Positions 1 to 5,832 are shown, numbered from the stretch's first letter. The stretch: DNA of 5,832 nt from an uncultured Bacteroidia bacterium (GCA_902773305.1 CACYEB010000016.1:1-5832), one strand, 5' to 3'. The notes: generated by a model from the sequence alone, not told the origin. Numbers and translations: made by a program.

Positions 1-147
1 CAGGGTTGCAGACATCGAGAGGCCGGTGATCACAGGGACGAGAACCGTCGCTCCGAACATCGCAAACATGTGCTGCAGACCAAGGGTAAGCATTCTGCCC
101 GTTCCCAGTTTGCGGGCATCATAGATAGCTTGATCGCTGATTTTCAT
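1..147 (-). CDS. uraA: Uracil permease, NCS2 (UraA-type) family; N-terminal 49 residues only, runs off the window
   Basis: This is the beginning of an inner-membrane nucleobase transporter of the NCS2 family, which imports uracil (or, in sister groups, xanthine or urate) with protons. The start is the ATG at 145-147 and the frame stays open to base 1, giving 49 residues. A short polar N-terminus (MKISDQAIYDARKLG) leads into LTLGLQHMFAMFGATVLVP, residues about 21-39. That segment is the conserved first membrane helix of UraA-like permeases, with the typical QH..AMFGATVLVP signature. No Shine-Dalgarno sequence precedes the start, as is common in Bacteroidetes. The gene follows the lipoprotein gene in the same direction after 116 bases, so it may have its own promoter or receive readthrough from the rha operon. 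The family call is firm. Uracil rather than another base is inferred from resemblance to UraA, because the substrate-binding helices lie outside the window. Confidence 0.82.
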   Translation of the reverse strand, partial: MKISDQAIYDARKLGTGRMLTLGLQHMFAMFGATVLVPVITGLSMSATL

Positions 148-182
148 AGTATATGTAGTTAGATGTGAATGCGCACTATACC

Positions 183-209
183 GGTGCATAAAGTTACGTC
201 TTATGCACC
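183..209. repeat. Perfect 9-bp inverted repeat (hairpin or operator) upstream of the uracil permease
   Basis: GGTGCATAA (183-191) and TTATGCACC (201-209) are exact reverse complements around a 9-base centre. The repeat sits 36-62 bases upstream of the permease start, in the 116-base gap 148-263 that otherwise holds no gene. A second pair of arms, ATGTGAAT (163-170) and ATTCACAT (239-246), encloses it symmetrically. Neither strand has a T-run directly after the inner stem, so a simple intrinsic terminator is unlikely. A regulator binding site or a structured 5' leader of the permease mRNA fits better. The symmetry is seen directly; the function is inference. Confidence 0.5.
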
Positions 210-263
210 TATGCTTCTTCCCCGAAAAGAGAAGGGTTATTCACATTTTTTTAACAGCCGAAA

Positions 264-1865
264 CTACCGGTACTTGATTACCAGCATATCGCCCTCGTCC
301 AGGACGAACTGTGCCGGACCGGATGGCTGTTCCACGAAAATACCGTCGCGGGCGATGGTATAGACCCTGTCGTTGAATACGGCATCTACGGTCATTTTGT
401 CTCTAAGGGATTTGTTTGCAACGGTAATGTATTTGTTGCCCCGGTTTTCAATGAAGCCCACCAACGCGTCCTGATCTGCAGAGAGGGACCTTATCTGGCC
501 AGGCAGGTCGGCGGCACAGAAGCCATCGCACCAATATGGAACCAGATTGATGTGACGCACCTTCTCCATCGTGCAGCCGTCAAACACCCAGCCGCGCCGG
601 TGGAGTTCTGAGTTGAATTCCTTGAGGGTGTCGTACGCGCCTGTCCAGGAGCCGTCTATCTGTATTGGCGCATAGCTGGTTCCGCCGTACTGCAGGATGG
701 TGAAGTACTGTATCACCTGGGCTCCGTAGGCCAGGTTGGTATAAACCTGAAGCCGGAGATTCTCTACGGTGGGCTTGGCAAAGAGATGCTGCTCGCTGTC
801 TATCCAGCAACTGGCTGCGAATCCCCACCACGGAATGCCGTACTGCTTGGTGAGCCTTGACACTATTTCGTTGCATTTCCACCAGAAAGAGACTATTCCG
901 TCGGGATAATCGGGGTCGGTATAAGGACGGCAGGGATACATGTCATAAGAGAGGAACTTGACGCCGCAATCCCGTATAAAAGCCTCTACATATTCGTAAT
1001 ATGTAGCCTTGCCCATCCCGGCGTTGCTGCCTTCAGGTACCAGGTTAATGTAAACGGGATGCTTGTCGTCAAGACTTTCTATCCTCTCTTTGCGAAGTTT
1101 GAGCGAAGGAATCAATGCTGCGGAAGGCTCGTCGTAAATATGATACGCAAATGTTGCCGGATGGTCCTTGAGTTGGTTTATGACCTCGTCCAGACCTTTG
1201 TAGTTCTGCGGATCGCGGTCGTAGGCCTCCGCGAAACCCCACACCACCGGCATACATTTCATCCCGACCTGCTCAGCCAGATCCAGCTGATGCATAAACG
1301 GTCCTTCGTCGGTCTCTACCGTAACGATCTTGATACCGGCATCAGCCAGCTTCTGAAAGTTTTCCAGGGTGGCCATATGGTTCTTGAGACCACGGTAACC
1401 CAGTGTCTTGAACGTGGTCCGGGTGATGTCGGAATACGGGTCACGCACCATCAGCGGCAGGGTCGCGGCGGTACAACGGCCGTCGGCGCTGCGGGCAGTA
1501 ACGGTAAATTCTGCGGGCGAGGCCGGATCGGGAGCCGTGATTACAATCTGCCCGGTCGCACCGGAGGAATTGACACTTACGCTCCACCCTTCCCACGGCG
1601 TAACCTCAACGGTAGCGGCTTCTGGCAGAGTATAATTGATAGTGACGCTGCAGCCGGCATCCACGCCATATCCAGCCCTGTCGAATGTCAACGAAAACTC
1701 TTCGTCCTGCTCAACGACGACATCGGCGGCGGCAGGCACCCCGGGGGGCGTCTGCCGCTGCATCTCGTCGAGTTCCTGCTGCAACTCTTCCACCCTGGCC
1801 TTGTCTGCTTCATTGCAGGAAGCCAAAAGGACCAAAGCCGCCAGCAGGATCGGTACTTTTTTCAT
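264..1865 (-). CDS. Lipoprotein with Ig-like domain and glycoside-hydrolase-like TIM barrel, encoded in the rhamnose operon
   Basis: The protein is 533 residues. It opens with a lipoprotein signal peptide, MKKVPILLAALVLLASC, with lipobox LASC and lipidated C17. NEAD follows, an acidic stretch that resembles a Bacteroidetes surface-export signal. Residues about 20-38 (ARVEELQQELDEMQRQ) look like a short coiled coil. About 48-141 is beta-rich and Ig/BACON-like, with C72 and C131 able to form a disulfide. About 145-430 looks like a TIM barrel of the broad GH42/clan GH-A type. YHIYDEPS (241-248) offers E246 as candidate acid/base, and LSYDMYP (306-311) and NLAYGAQVIQYFT (377-389) are further barrel-strand motifs. 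The last 100 residues form a probable C-terminal beta domain. I chose the start at 1865 because it gives the intact signal peptide and has AGGGAG four bases upstream. An earlier ATG at 1967 would add 34 residues inside rhaT and hide the signal peptide. The gene begins 8 bases after rhaT. It probably hydrolyses a glycan outside the cytoplasm, but family and substrate are not established. Confidence 0.78.
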   Translation of the reverse strand: MKKVPILLAALVLLASCNEADKARVEELQQELDEMQRQTPPGVPAAADVVVEQDEEFSLTFDRAGYGVDAGCSVTINYTLPEAATVEVTPWEGWSVSVNSSGATGQIVITAPDPASPAEFTVTARSADGRCTAATLPLMVRDPYSDITRTTFKTLGYRGLKNHMATLENFQKLADAGIKIVTVETDEGPFMHQLDLAEQVGMKCMPVVWGFAEAYDRDPQNYKGLDEVINQLKDHPATFAYHIYDEPSAALIPSLKLRKERIESLDDKHPVYINLVPEGSNAGMGKATYYEYVEAFIRDCGVKFLSYDMYPCRPYTDPDYPDGIVSFWWKCNEIVSRLTKQYGIPWWGFAASCWIDSEQHLFAKPTVENLRLQVYTNLAYGAQVIQYFTILQYGGTSYAPIQIDGSWTGAYDTLKEFNSELHRRGWVFDGCTMEKVRHINLVPYWCDGFCAADLPGQIRSLSADQDALVGFIENRGNKYITVANKSLRDKMTVDAVFNDRVYTIARDGIFVEQPSGPAQFVLDEGDMLVIKYR

Positions 1866-1869
1866 AAAT

Positions 1870-1875
1870 CTCCCT
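1870..1875 (-). promoter_or_regulatory. Ribosome binding site of the lipoprotein gene, overlapping the rhaT stop codon
   Basis: The minus strand reads AGGGAG, then ATTT, then the ATG at 1863-1865. The AG of the rhaT stop codon TAG (1874-1876) forms the first bases of this motif. The site fixes the start of the lipoprotein and suggests translational coupling, with ribosomes finishing rhaT positioned to initiate the next gene. It is the clearest Shine-Dalgarno-like site in the window; the other starts have A/T-rich leaders. Confidence 0.6.
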
Positions 1876-2905
1876 ATCCTATAAGCTGGGGCAGGAAGAT
1901 TGAGAAGATCAATATCGCAAGACCTGCGGCCAGAGTCCAGATAATCTTGGACTTGCAGCCCTTCCATTCCTTGAGGACAATGCCCCAGAAATTGGAGAAA
2001 AGTATGTCGAGCGACATCAGGATTGCCCAGGCGAACGCGAGCAGCGCGGGGGAATCCTTGAGGAAGGCGCTTCCGAGCGAGAGGCCGAAGAACTGGCTGT
2101 ACCAGAGGATACCGGCCAGGGCGCAGAAAAGCAGGTTGTTTCCCCAGAGACGACCCTTGCGGTAGTCACCCCAGGTCTTGTTCTTGCTGTTCTGGCTGAA
2201 GCAGTACACCGCATTCACGATAAAGCCTCCGATGGTAACCAGAAGCACCGCCGGCAGTTCTTTGAACATAGGGTTGGTACCTTCAAAGAACATATTGGCT
2301 CCGCACCCCTTGCCGATGGCGAAGCAGGCGCTCATAAAGCCGGAGATAAGGGCCACGAGAATGCCTTTGCCAAAGTTGAAGCGCTGGGGTTCGGCGCCGT
2401 CTTTCTTCTCCTTGGCGGCCGCCTTTGCCCTCATACTGCCCGCAAGGCCGATGATGAGCACGCCGATGAACATTACAACCACGCCGGCGATTACGGCACC
2501 GGTTATGGTGCCCACCGCACCGCTGCTAAGACCCAGCAGATCGGTTGCCACCGGCGTCAGGATAACACCCAGCGCAGAGCATATGCCCAGCGCCAGGCTC
2601 TGCCCCAGGGCTACTCCAAGATATCGCATCGAGAGACCGAAGGTAAGGCCTCCCACACCCCATAGCATACCGAAAAAGATTGTGAGCAGCGTCGCCTTGG
2701 GATCGGCGGTATATAGCGACATCAGGCTGTTGCCGGAAGTCACCGCAAGCAACGCGCCCAGCAGCGGGAAGATGAGCCAGGCGAATACTCCCTGCACAAT
2801 CCAATAGCTCTCCCAACTCCACTCCTTGATCTTGTTGATGGGCACATAACTGCTCGCCTGGCAGAATGCGCCTATCGCAATGATTAACAAACCCAGGAAT
2901 ATCAT
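1874..2905 (-). CDS. rhaT: L-rhamnose/H+ symporter RhaT
   Basis: This 343-residue inner-membrane protein imports L-rhamnose with a proton; the E. coli RhaT is essentially the same length. About ten hydrophobic segments can be read, near residues 2-18, 34-54, 71-90, 97-118, 136-156, 179-198, 217-236, 254-274, 287-309 and 321-339. A charged cytoplasmic loop (KAAAKEKKDG, about 161-170) separates the two halves. RhaT signatures are present: KEWSWESYW (27-35), MLWGVGGLTFG followed by LSMRYLGVALGQS (80-103), and LWYSQFFG near 267-274. The start at 2905 puts the first helix at the same place as in E. coli RhaT. It lies six bases after the TAG that ends the isomerase reading frame (2912-2914), with no clear Shine-Dalgarno sequence, so its translation may depend on ribosomes arriving from the isomerase. 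The Bacteroides name for this permease is rhaP. Confidence 0.93.
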   Translation of the reverse strand: MIFLGLLIIAIGAFCQASSYVPINKIKEWSWESYWIVQGVFAWLIFPLLGALLAVTSGNSLMSLYTADPKATLLTIFFGMLWGVGGLTFGLSMRYLGVALGQSLALGICSALGVILTPVATDLLGLSSGAVGTITGAVIAGVVVMFIGVLIIGLAGSMRAKAAAKEKKDGAEPQRFNFGKGILVALISGFMSACFAIGKGCGANMFFEGTNPMFKELPAVLLVTIGGFIVNAVYCFSQNSKNKTWGDYRKGRLWGNNLLFCALAGILWYSQFFGLSLGSAFLKDSPALLAFAWAILMSLDILFSNFWGIVLKEWKGCKSKIIWTLAAGLAILIFSIFLPQLIG

Positions 2906-2911
2906 AGTCTG

Positions 2912-3016
2912 CTATCTTTTGTTTGTAACCTCGGCTTCGTATTTCTGGATTACCTCCACGAACTCCTGACCTACGGGAACATTGTTCTTCAGGCAGAACA
3001 TATCGTATACCGCATT
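2912..3016 (-). pseudogene. rhaA: Displaced C-terminal tail of L-rhamnose isomerase, in frame after an amber codon
   Basis: Directly after the TAG at 3017-3019 the isomerase frame continues for 34 sense codons and ends at a second TAG (2912-2914). The peptide includes NAVYDMFCLKNNVPVG and ends KYEAEVTNKR, which I recognise as the usual C-terminus of Bacteroidetes L-rhamnose isomerases. Counting the amber codon as one residue, the joined protein would be 417 residues, close to the roughly 418-419 usual for the family, against 382 if translation stops at 3017. No frameshift is involved. This stretch has no convincing start of its own, so it should not be treated as a separate gene or as non-coding spacer. 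Confidence 0.8.
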
Positions 3017-4165
3017 CTAAGGCATAACCTTAGCCTCTTCGAAGAGTGCCAGTACCTCAAAGTGCTTGTCTTCGAGTTCGTACTTGCTCATTGCCTCGCG
3101 AGGCTCGAGCAGTGCGCGCAGCATACACTTCTGGGCGGCACGGCTGCCCGTCACATAAGCGCCGATGCGGTTCATTGCGCCGTCGAAATAATCCAGACCG
3201 TAGTGAACACGCTCCAGTGCATTTGCACGGACGATTTCAGCAAACAGGTCAAGGGTGTTGTCGTCCATAATGGTAACGTGATCGGAGTCCCAGCGGATGG
3301 GACGGCTTACGTGGAGCATCAGCTCGGGCACGAAGTTAAGCAGGGCTGAAACCTTGTCTGCAGGGCTTTCGGTGGGATGATAGTGGCCGGTGTCGATTGT
3401 GGGGATCTTGCCGTTCTGTGCAGCATAGGCAGCATAGAAGTCGTGGGAGCCGACGGTAAAGCTCTCGAGGCCGATACCGAACAGTTTACCCTCTATGCAG
3501 TCCTTCATATGCTTCTTGTCCTCTGCAAAAATCTTGTCCAGGGAGTCCTTGAGCAGACTGCGGTAGAGCATATGGTTTACAGAGACATCCTTGCAGCCGT
3601 CATGTACCCAGACATTGAGGATACAGGGGTCATCCTGGGCCTTGCCCATGGCGTCGGCTATGTCGCGGCAACGTTTTGTGTGCTCGATCCAGAAATCGCG
3701 GATACCCTTGTCGGGGTTGGCAAGGGTAAGGTTGCCGCTCTTGGGATGTGAGAAAGAGGTGGAGTTGAAGTCCAGTTTGGTGTCATTTTCCTTACCCCAC
3801 TCTATCCAGCTCTTGAAATAATCCACGGTAACTTCGTCGCGGTCCACGACCTTACCCTGGAAATCGCCGTAAATCTCGTGCAGGTTCAGACGGTGGGTAC
3901 CGGGGATCAGGCTCTTTGCCTTGAGCACATCGGCACGCAGTTCGTCTATGTTGCGGGCTGCACCGGGATAGTTGCCGGTGGACTGGATGCCGCCCGAGAG
4001 GGCGCCTGCCTGTACCTCGAAGCCCTTTACGTCATCTGCCTGCCAGCAGTGCATAGAGAGGTGGAAATTCTGGAGTTGCTCCAGCACTTTGTCGGTGTCG
4101 ATGCCTATTTCGGCGTAACGTTCCTTGGCCAACTCATAGGCCTTGATTACTTGACTTTCTTTCAT
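3017..4165 (-). CDS. rhaA: L-rhamnose isomerase, ended early by an in-frame amber codon
   Basis: This cytoplasmic enzyme converts L-rhamnose to L-rhamnulose and is called rhaI in Bacteroides. The reading frame gives 382 residues from MKESQVIKAYELAKERYAEI. Family motifs run throughout: LSMHCWQADDV (36-46), GGIQSTGNYPG (58-68), HRLNLHEIYGDFQGK (91-105), LDFNSTSFSHPKSG (131-144), GLES (232-235), DTGHYHPTE (258-266), SRPIRWDSDHVTIMDD (287-302) and HYGLDYFD (321-328). The metal-ligand pattern known for E. coli RhaA is matched by E234, D258, H261, H285, D293, D295 and D325, so the catalytic core looks complete. The frame stops at TAG (3017-3019) after ...AKVMP, about 35 residues short of normal length, and the missing tail follows in frame. 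TGG to TAG is a single transition, and tryptophan is what I would expect here from related proteins (from memory, not aligned). The start is 12 bases after the kinase stop, with an A-rich leader. The enzyme could be truncated, read through, or intact behind a base-call error. Confidence 0.92.
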   Translation of the reverse strand: MKESQVIKAYELAKERYAEIGIDTDKVLEQLQNFHLSMHCWQADDVKGFEVQAGALSGGIQSTGNYPGAARNIDELRADVLKAKSLIPGTHRLNLHEIYGDFQGKVVDRDEVTVDYFKSWIEWGKENDTKLDFNSTSFSHPKSGNLTLANPDKGIRDFWIEHTKRCRDIADAMGKAQDDPCILNVWVHDGCKDVSVNHMLYRSLLKDSLDKIFAEDKKHMKDCIEGKLFGIGLESFTVGSHDFYAAYAAQNGKIPTIDTGHYHPTESPADKVSALLNFVPELMLHVSRPIRWDSDHVTIMDDNTLDLFAEIVRANALERVHYGLDYFDGAMNRIGAYVTGSRAAQKCMLRALLEPREAMSKYELEDKHFEVLALFEEAKVMP

Positions 4166-4177
4166 TTTAGTATTGTT

Positions 4178-5653
4178 TTATTTTGATATTATTTCCTTGA
4201 ATCTTGCATAAGCGGCATCCCATACAGGGCCGTCCTTGGGAAGATATTCCTCCAGGGTGATGCTCTCGCCAATCAGGCGGCGCATATCCTCTTTGGTGGA
4301 AACGATGCCCGCGGCGCGAGCCTGAATCATCACGTTGCCGATTGTGGTGGCCTCTGAAGGGCCCGCCAGCACGCGCAGTTTGGTGGCGTTGGCGGTAATC
4401 TGGTTCAACAGTGCGTTTTTGCTGCCGCCGCCGATAATGTGAAGCACCTCGATGGGTTCCTTTACGAACTTGGCGTTCAGGGTGTCGATAACGTTGCGGT
4501 ATTTAAGAGCCAGGGACTCGAAGATGCAGCGCACCATAGCACAGTCGTCTGCCGGAACCACCTCGCCGTGGGCGGCGCAATAGTCTTTTATGGCCTTCTC
4601 CATATCTTCCGGAGCTGCAAACGAGGCGTCGTCGGGATCCACAAACGAGACGAAAGGCTTCGCCTTGCCCATCATCTCCACTATCTGTGGATAGCTGTAG
4701 TCTTTGCCCTGCTCTTTCCAGCGGACGCGGCACTGCTCCAGCAGCCACATTCCGGTTACATTCTTGAGGAAGCGGATGGTACCGTCGATACCACCCTCAT
4801 TGGTATAATTCTCTTTGAACGACTCTTCGCTGATAATGGGCTCGTAGGCCTCTATGCCGATAAGCGACCAGGTGCCCGAAGAGAGGTATGCGAAGTTCTT
4901 TGTAGTGGCGGGAACGGCTGCCACGGCGCTTCCGGTGTCGTGGCCTGCAACGGCAACTACCTTGACTGCACCCAGACCGGTCTCACGTGCCAGATCGTCC
5001 GTGAGCGTACCCACGATATGACCCGGCATCACAATTTCAGGGAAGAGTGCCGGATCGATGCCGGCCGCCTCCAGCAAGCCGGTATCTATCTTTTTGGTGT
5101 AGGGATTCAGGAACTGTGAAGTGGAGAGGATGGTGTATTCGCACACGGCCTTGCCGGTCAGCAGGTATGAGAGGGCATCGGGCAAGAACAGCACCTTGTC
5201 GGCCGCCTCCAGCGAAGAGTTGCCCTCACGGTGCAGCGTAAAGAGCTGGAACAGCGTATTGAAGTTCATAAACTGGATGCCGGTGCGGCGGTAAACCTCG
5301 TCCTTGGGCACAAGCTTGAAAAACTCCTCCATCATCCCGTCGGTGTAATGGTCGCGATATGCGCGGGGCTGCGAGAGGATATGCCCGTCCCGGCCTACGC
5401 AAACCACATCCACGCCCCAGGTATCGATACCGATCGAGGCTATGTCAAGCCCCGTCGCACCGATTTTCTTGAGACCCTTTCGGATTTCATCGAACAGATA
5501 GTAGAGGTTGCAGTATGTGCGGCCGGCTATGGTAGAAAAACCGTTTGAGAAACGGTGAACCTCTTCGAGAGAGAGGCGGCCGTTCTCAAGTTTTGCGAGA
5601 ACGACCCTGCCGCTGGTCGCCCCCAAATCGATACTTACAGAGTTAAATGCCAT
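4178..5653 (-). CDS. rhaB: L-rhamnulokinase (FGGY family)
   Basis: This cytoplasmic kinase phosphorylates L-rhamnulose with ATP to give L-rhamnulose 1-phosphate; the Bacteroides name is rhaK. It is 491 residues, against 489 in E. coli RhaB. The N-terminal ATPase-fold signature is SIDLGATSGRVVLAKLENG (7-25). GIDTWGVD (75-82) is the rhamnulokinase sugar-site strand. GHDTGSAVAAVP (237-248) carries D239, the expected catalytic base. SSGTWSLIG (258-266) and HIIGGGSKNALLNQITAN (405-422) are the nucleotide-binding elements of the second domain. ATTIGN (435-440) is the usual late FGGY motif. Nothing is missing or interrupted. It is the first gene of the rha block, 47 bases after the upstream hydrolase gene, and a promoter-like sequence lies in that gap. 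It ends with TAA 12 bases before the isomerase start. Rhamnulokinase rather than another FGGY sugar kinase is supported by its sequence and by the rhaA and rhaT neighbours. Confidence 0.95.
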   Translation of the reverse strand: MAFNSVSIDLGATSGRVVLAKLENGRLSLEEVHRFSNGFSTIAGRTYCNLYYLFDEIRKGLKKIGATGLDIASIGIDTWGVDVVCVGRDGHILSQPRAYRDHYTDGMMEEFFKLVPKDEVYRRTGIQFMNFNTLFQLFTLHREGNSSLEAADKVLFLPDALSYLLTGKAVCEYTILSTSQFLNPYTKKIDTGLLEAAGIDPALFPEIVMPGHIVGTLTDDLARETGLGAVKVVAVAGHDTGSAVAAVPATTKNFAYLSSGTWSLIGIEAYEPIISEESFKENYTNEGGIDGTIRFLKNVTGMWLLEQCRVRWKEQGKDYSYPQIVEMMGKAKPFVSFVDPDDASFAAPEDMEKAIKDYCAAHGEVVPADDCAMVRCIFESLALKYRNVIDTLNAKFVKEPIEVLHIIGGGSKNALLNQITANATKLRVLAGPSEATTIGNVMIQARAAGIVSTKEDMRRLIGESITLEEYLPKDGPVWDAAYARFKEIISK

Positions 5654-5665
5654 ATAACTTGTTGG

Positions 5666-5675
5666 TTGAATTCAA
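5666..5675. repeat. 10-bp palindrome in the rhaB leader
   Basis: TTGAATTCAA is a perfect palindrome, 6-15 bases downstream of the probable -7 box and about 13 bases before the rhaB start. Its position near the expected transcription start would suit an operator. A 10-base A/T-rich palindrome can also arise by chance, and the Bacteroides rha regulator is an AraC-type activator that would usually bind upstream of the promoter. The symmetry is certain; the role is a guess. Confidence 0.2.
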
Positions 5676-5680
5676 TCTTT

Positions 5681-5711
5681 CAAATGTAAGCAAATAATCG
5701 TTAAAAGTCAA
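5681..5711 (-). promoter_or_regulatory. Probable Bacteroidetes-type promoter of the rhaB-rhaA-rhaT-lipoprotein operon
   Basis: On the minus strand TACATTTG (5681-5688) matches the Bacteroides -7 consensus TAnnTTTG in full. Nineteen bases upstream lies TTGA (5708-5711, within ATTGA), an imperfect but correctly spaced counterpart of the -33 TTTG element. The upstream element falls inside the last codons of the preceding hydrolase gene. Transcription would start around 5672-5676, leaving a leader of about 20 bases before the rhaB ATG. No other match of this quality was noticed ahead of a gene in the window. Confidence 0.55.
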
Positions 5712-5832
5712 TACGTAACCCATCGAAAGCCGGCGAAACGCCTTCCGGAAGCATCTTTGAAAGATCTTCGTGACGGGGCAGCTGATGCGACAGATGGGTC
5801 AGGAAAGTGCGCCGGGCACCCACTTTTGCAGC
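5701..5832 (-). CDS. MBL-fold (PhnP-like) metallohydrolase; C-terminal 43 residues only
   Basis: The frame enters from beyond base 5832 and stops at TAA (5701-5703). The visible tail contains FLTHLSHQLPRHEDLSKMLP followed by EGVSPAFDGLRIDF. This matches the C-terminus of the metallo-beta-lactamase-fold hydrolases common in Bacteroidetes and related to PhnP phosphodiesterases. There, a conserved T-H-x-S-H-Q motif near the end supplies a late metal-site histidine, and the protein closes with an A(Y/F)DG(L) strand. The rest of the active site, including the HxHxDH motif, is outside the window, so the substrate cannot be judged. It is co-directional with rhaB, but the promoter-like sequence between them suggests it is a separate upstream unit rather than part of the rhamnose pathway. 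Confidence 0.7.
   Translation of the reverse strand, partial: AAKVGARRTFLTHLSHQLPRHEDLSKMLPEGVSPAFDGLRIDF

Noticed and set aside
189..196. TAACTTTA on the minus strand as a -7 promoter box for the uracil permease
   Set aside because: It matches seven of eight consensus positions, but no TTTG-like element lies about 19 bases upstream (the minus strand there reads AAGA), and it falls within the inverted repeat.
220..252. Intrinsic terminator with the T-run at 246-252 on the plus strand
   Set aside because: Only a weak three-pair CCC/GGG stem precedes it at a distance, and no plus-strand gene upstream would use it. On the minus strand the run is A, not T.
1866..1967. Longer N-terminus for the lipoprotein starting at 1967
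   Set aside because: It would overlap rhaT by about 94 bases, add 34 residues with no family meaning and bury the signal peptide and lipobox. The start at 1865 has a ribosome binding site and a normal lipoprotein N-terminus.
1059..2165. Long open frame (368 codons) on the plus strand opposite the lipoprotein and rhaT
   Set aside because: It lies antisense to two well-supported genes, has low-complexity composition and shows no recognisable domain. Such frames are expected opposite moderately GC-rich coding sequence.
3017..3019. Genome-wide reassignment of TAG to an amino acid
   Set aside because: TAG also ends the lipoprotein (264-266), rhaT (1874-1876) and the isomerase tail (2912-2914) at natural gene ends with no family-like extension afterwards. 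TAG is therefore a normal stop in this genome; only local readthrough or mutation remains.
4439..5119. Plus-strand open frame (226 codons) opposite rhaB
   Set aside because: It is a shadow of the rhamnulokinase coding sequence with no recognisable family features.

Overview
The window reads as a Bacteroidales (Bacteroidetes) chromosome segment. The L-rhamnose genes resemble the rhaK-rhaI-rhaP cluster of Bacteroides. Most starts lack a Shine-Dalgarno sequence and are preceded by A/T-rich leaders. There is a Bacteroidetes-type promoter (TAnnTTTG box with an upstream TTG element), and a cysteine lipoprotein with an acidic stretch after the lipidation site. Base composition is moderately GC-rich by eye. 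I cannot name a genus.

Every gene lies on the minus strand, so the biological order runs from high to low coordinates. It begins with the last 43 codons of a metallo-beta-lactamase-fold hydrolase (5701-5832). Next comes a short spacer with the probable rha promoter. The rha genes follow: rhaB/rhaK rhamnulokinase (4178-5653), rhaA/rhaI L-rhamnose isomerase (3017-4165, with a displaced C-terminal tail at 2912-3016), and rhaT L-rhamnose/H+ symporter (1874-2905). An outer-membrane-type lipoprotein with a glycoside-hydrolase-like TIM barrel (264-1865) comes next. A 116-base gap holding a perfect inverted repeat separates it from the first 49 codons of an NCS2 uracil permease (1-147). Spacings inside the rha block are 12, 6 (measured from the end of the isomerase tail) and 8 bases, so these four genes look like one operon.

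Together the genes would import L-rhamnose (RhaT), isomerise it to L-rhamnulose (RhaA) and phosphorylate it (RhaB). The lipoprotein may release rhamnose or a related sugar outside the cytoplasm. The rhamnulose-1-phosphate aldolase, lactaldehyde reductase and AraC-type regulator of the known Bacteroides cluster are not in this window.

The most notable observation is an in-frame amber codon (TAG, 3017-3019) inside the isomerase gene. It is followed by 34 further sense codons that look like the normal C-terminus of the enzyme, and then by a second TAG immediately before rhaT. The gene is therefore either freshly broken, read through, or affected by a single-base sequence error.
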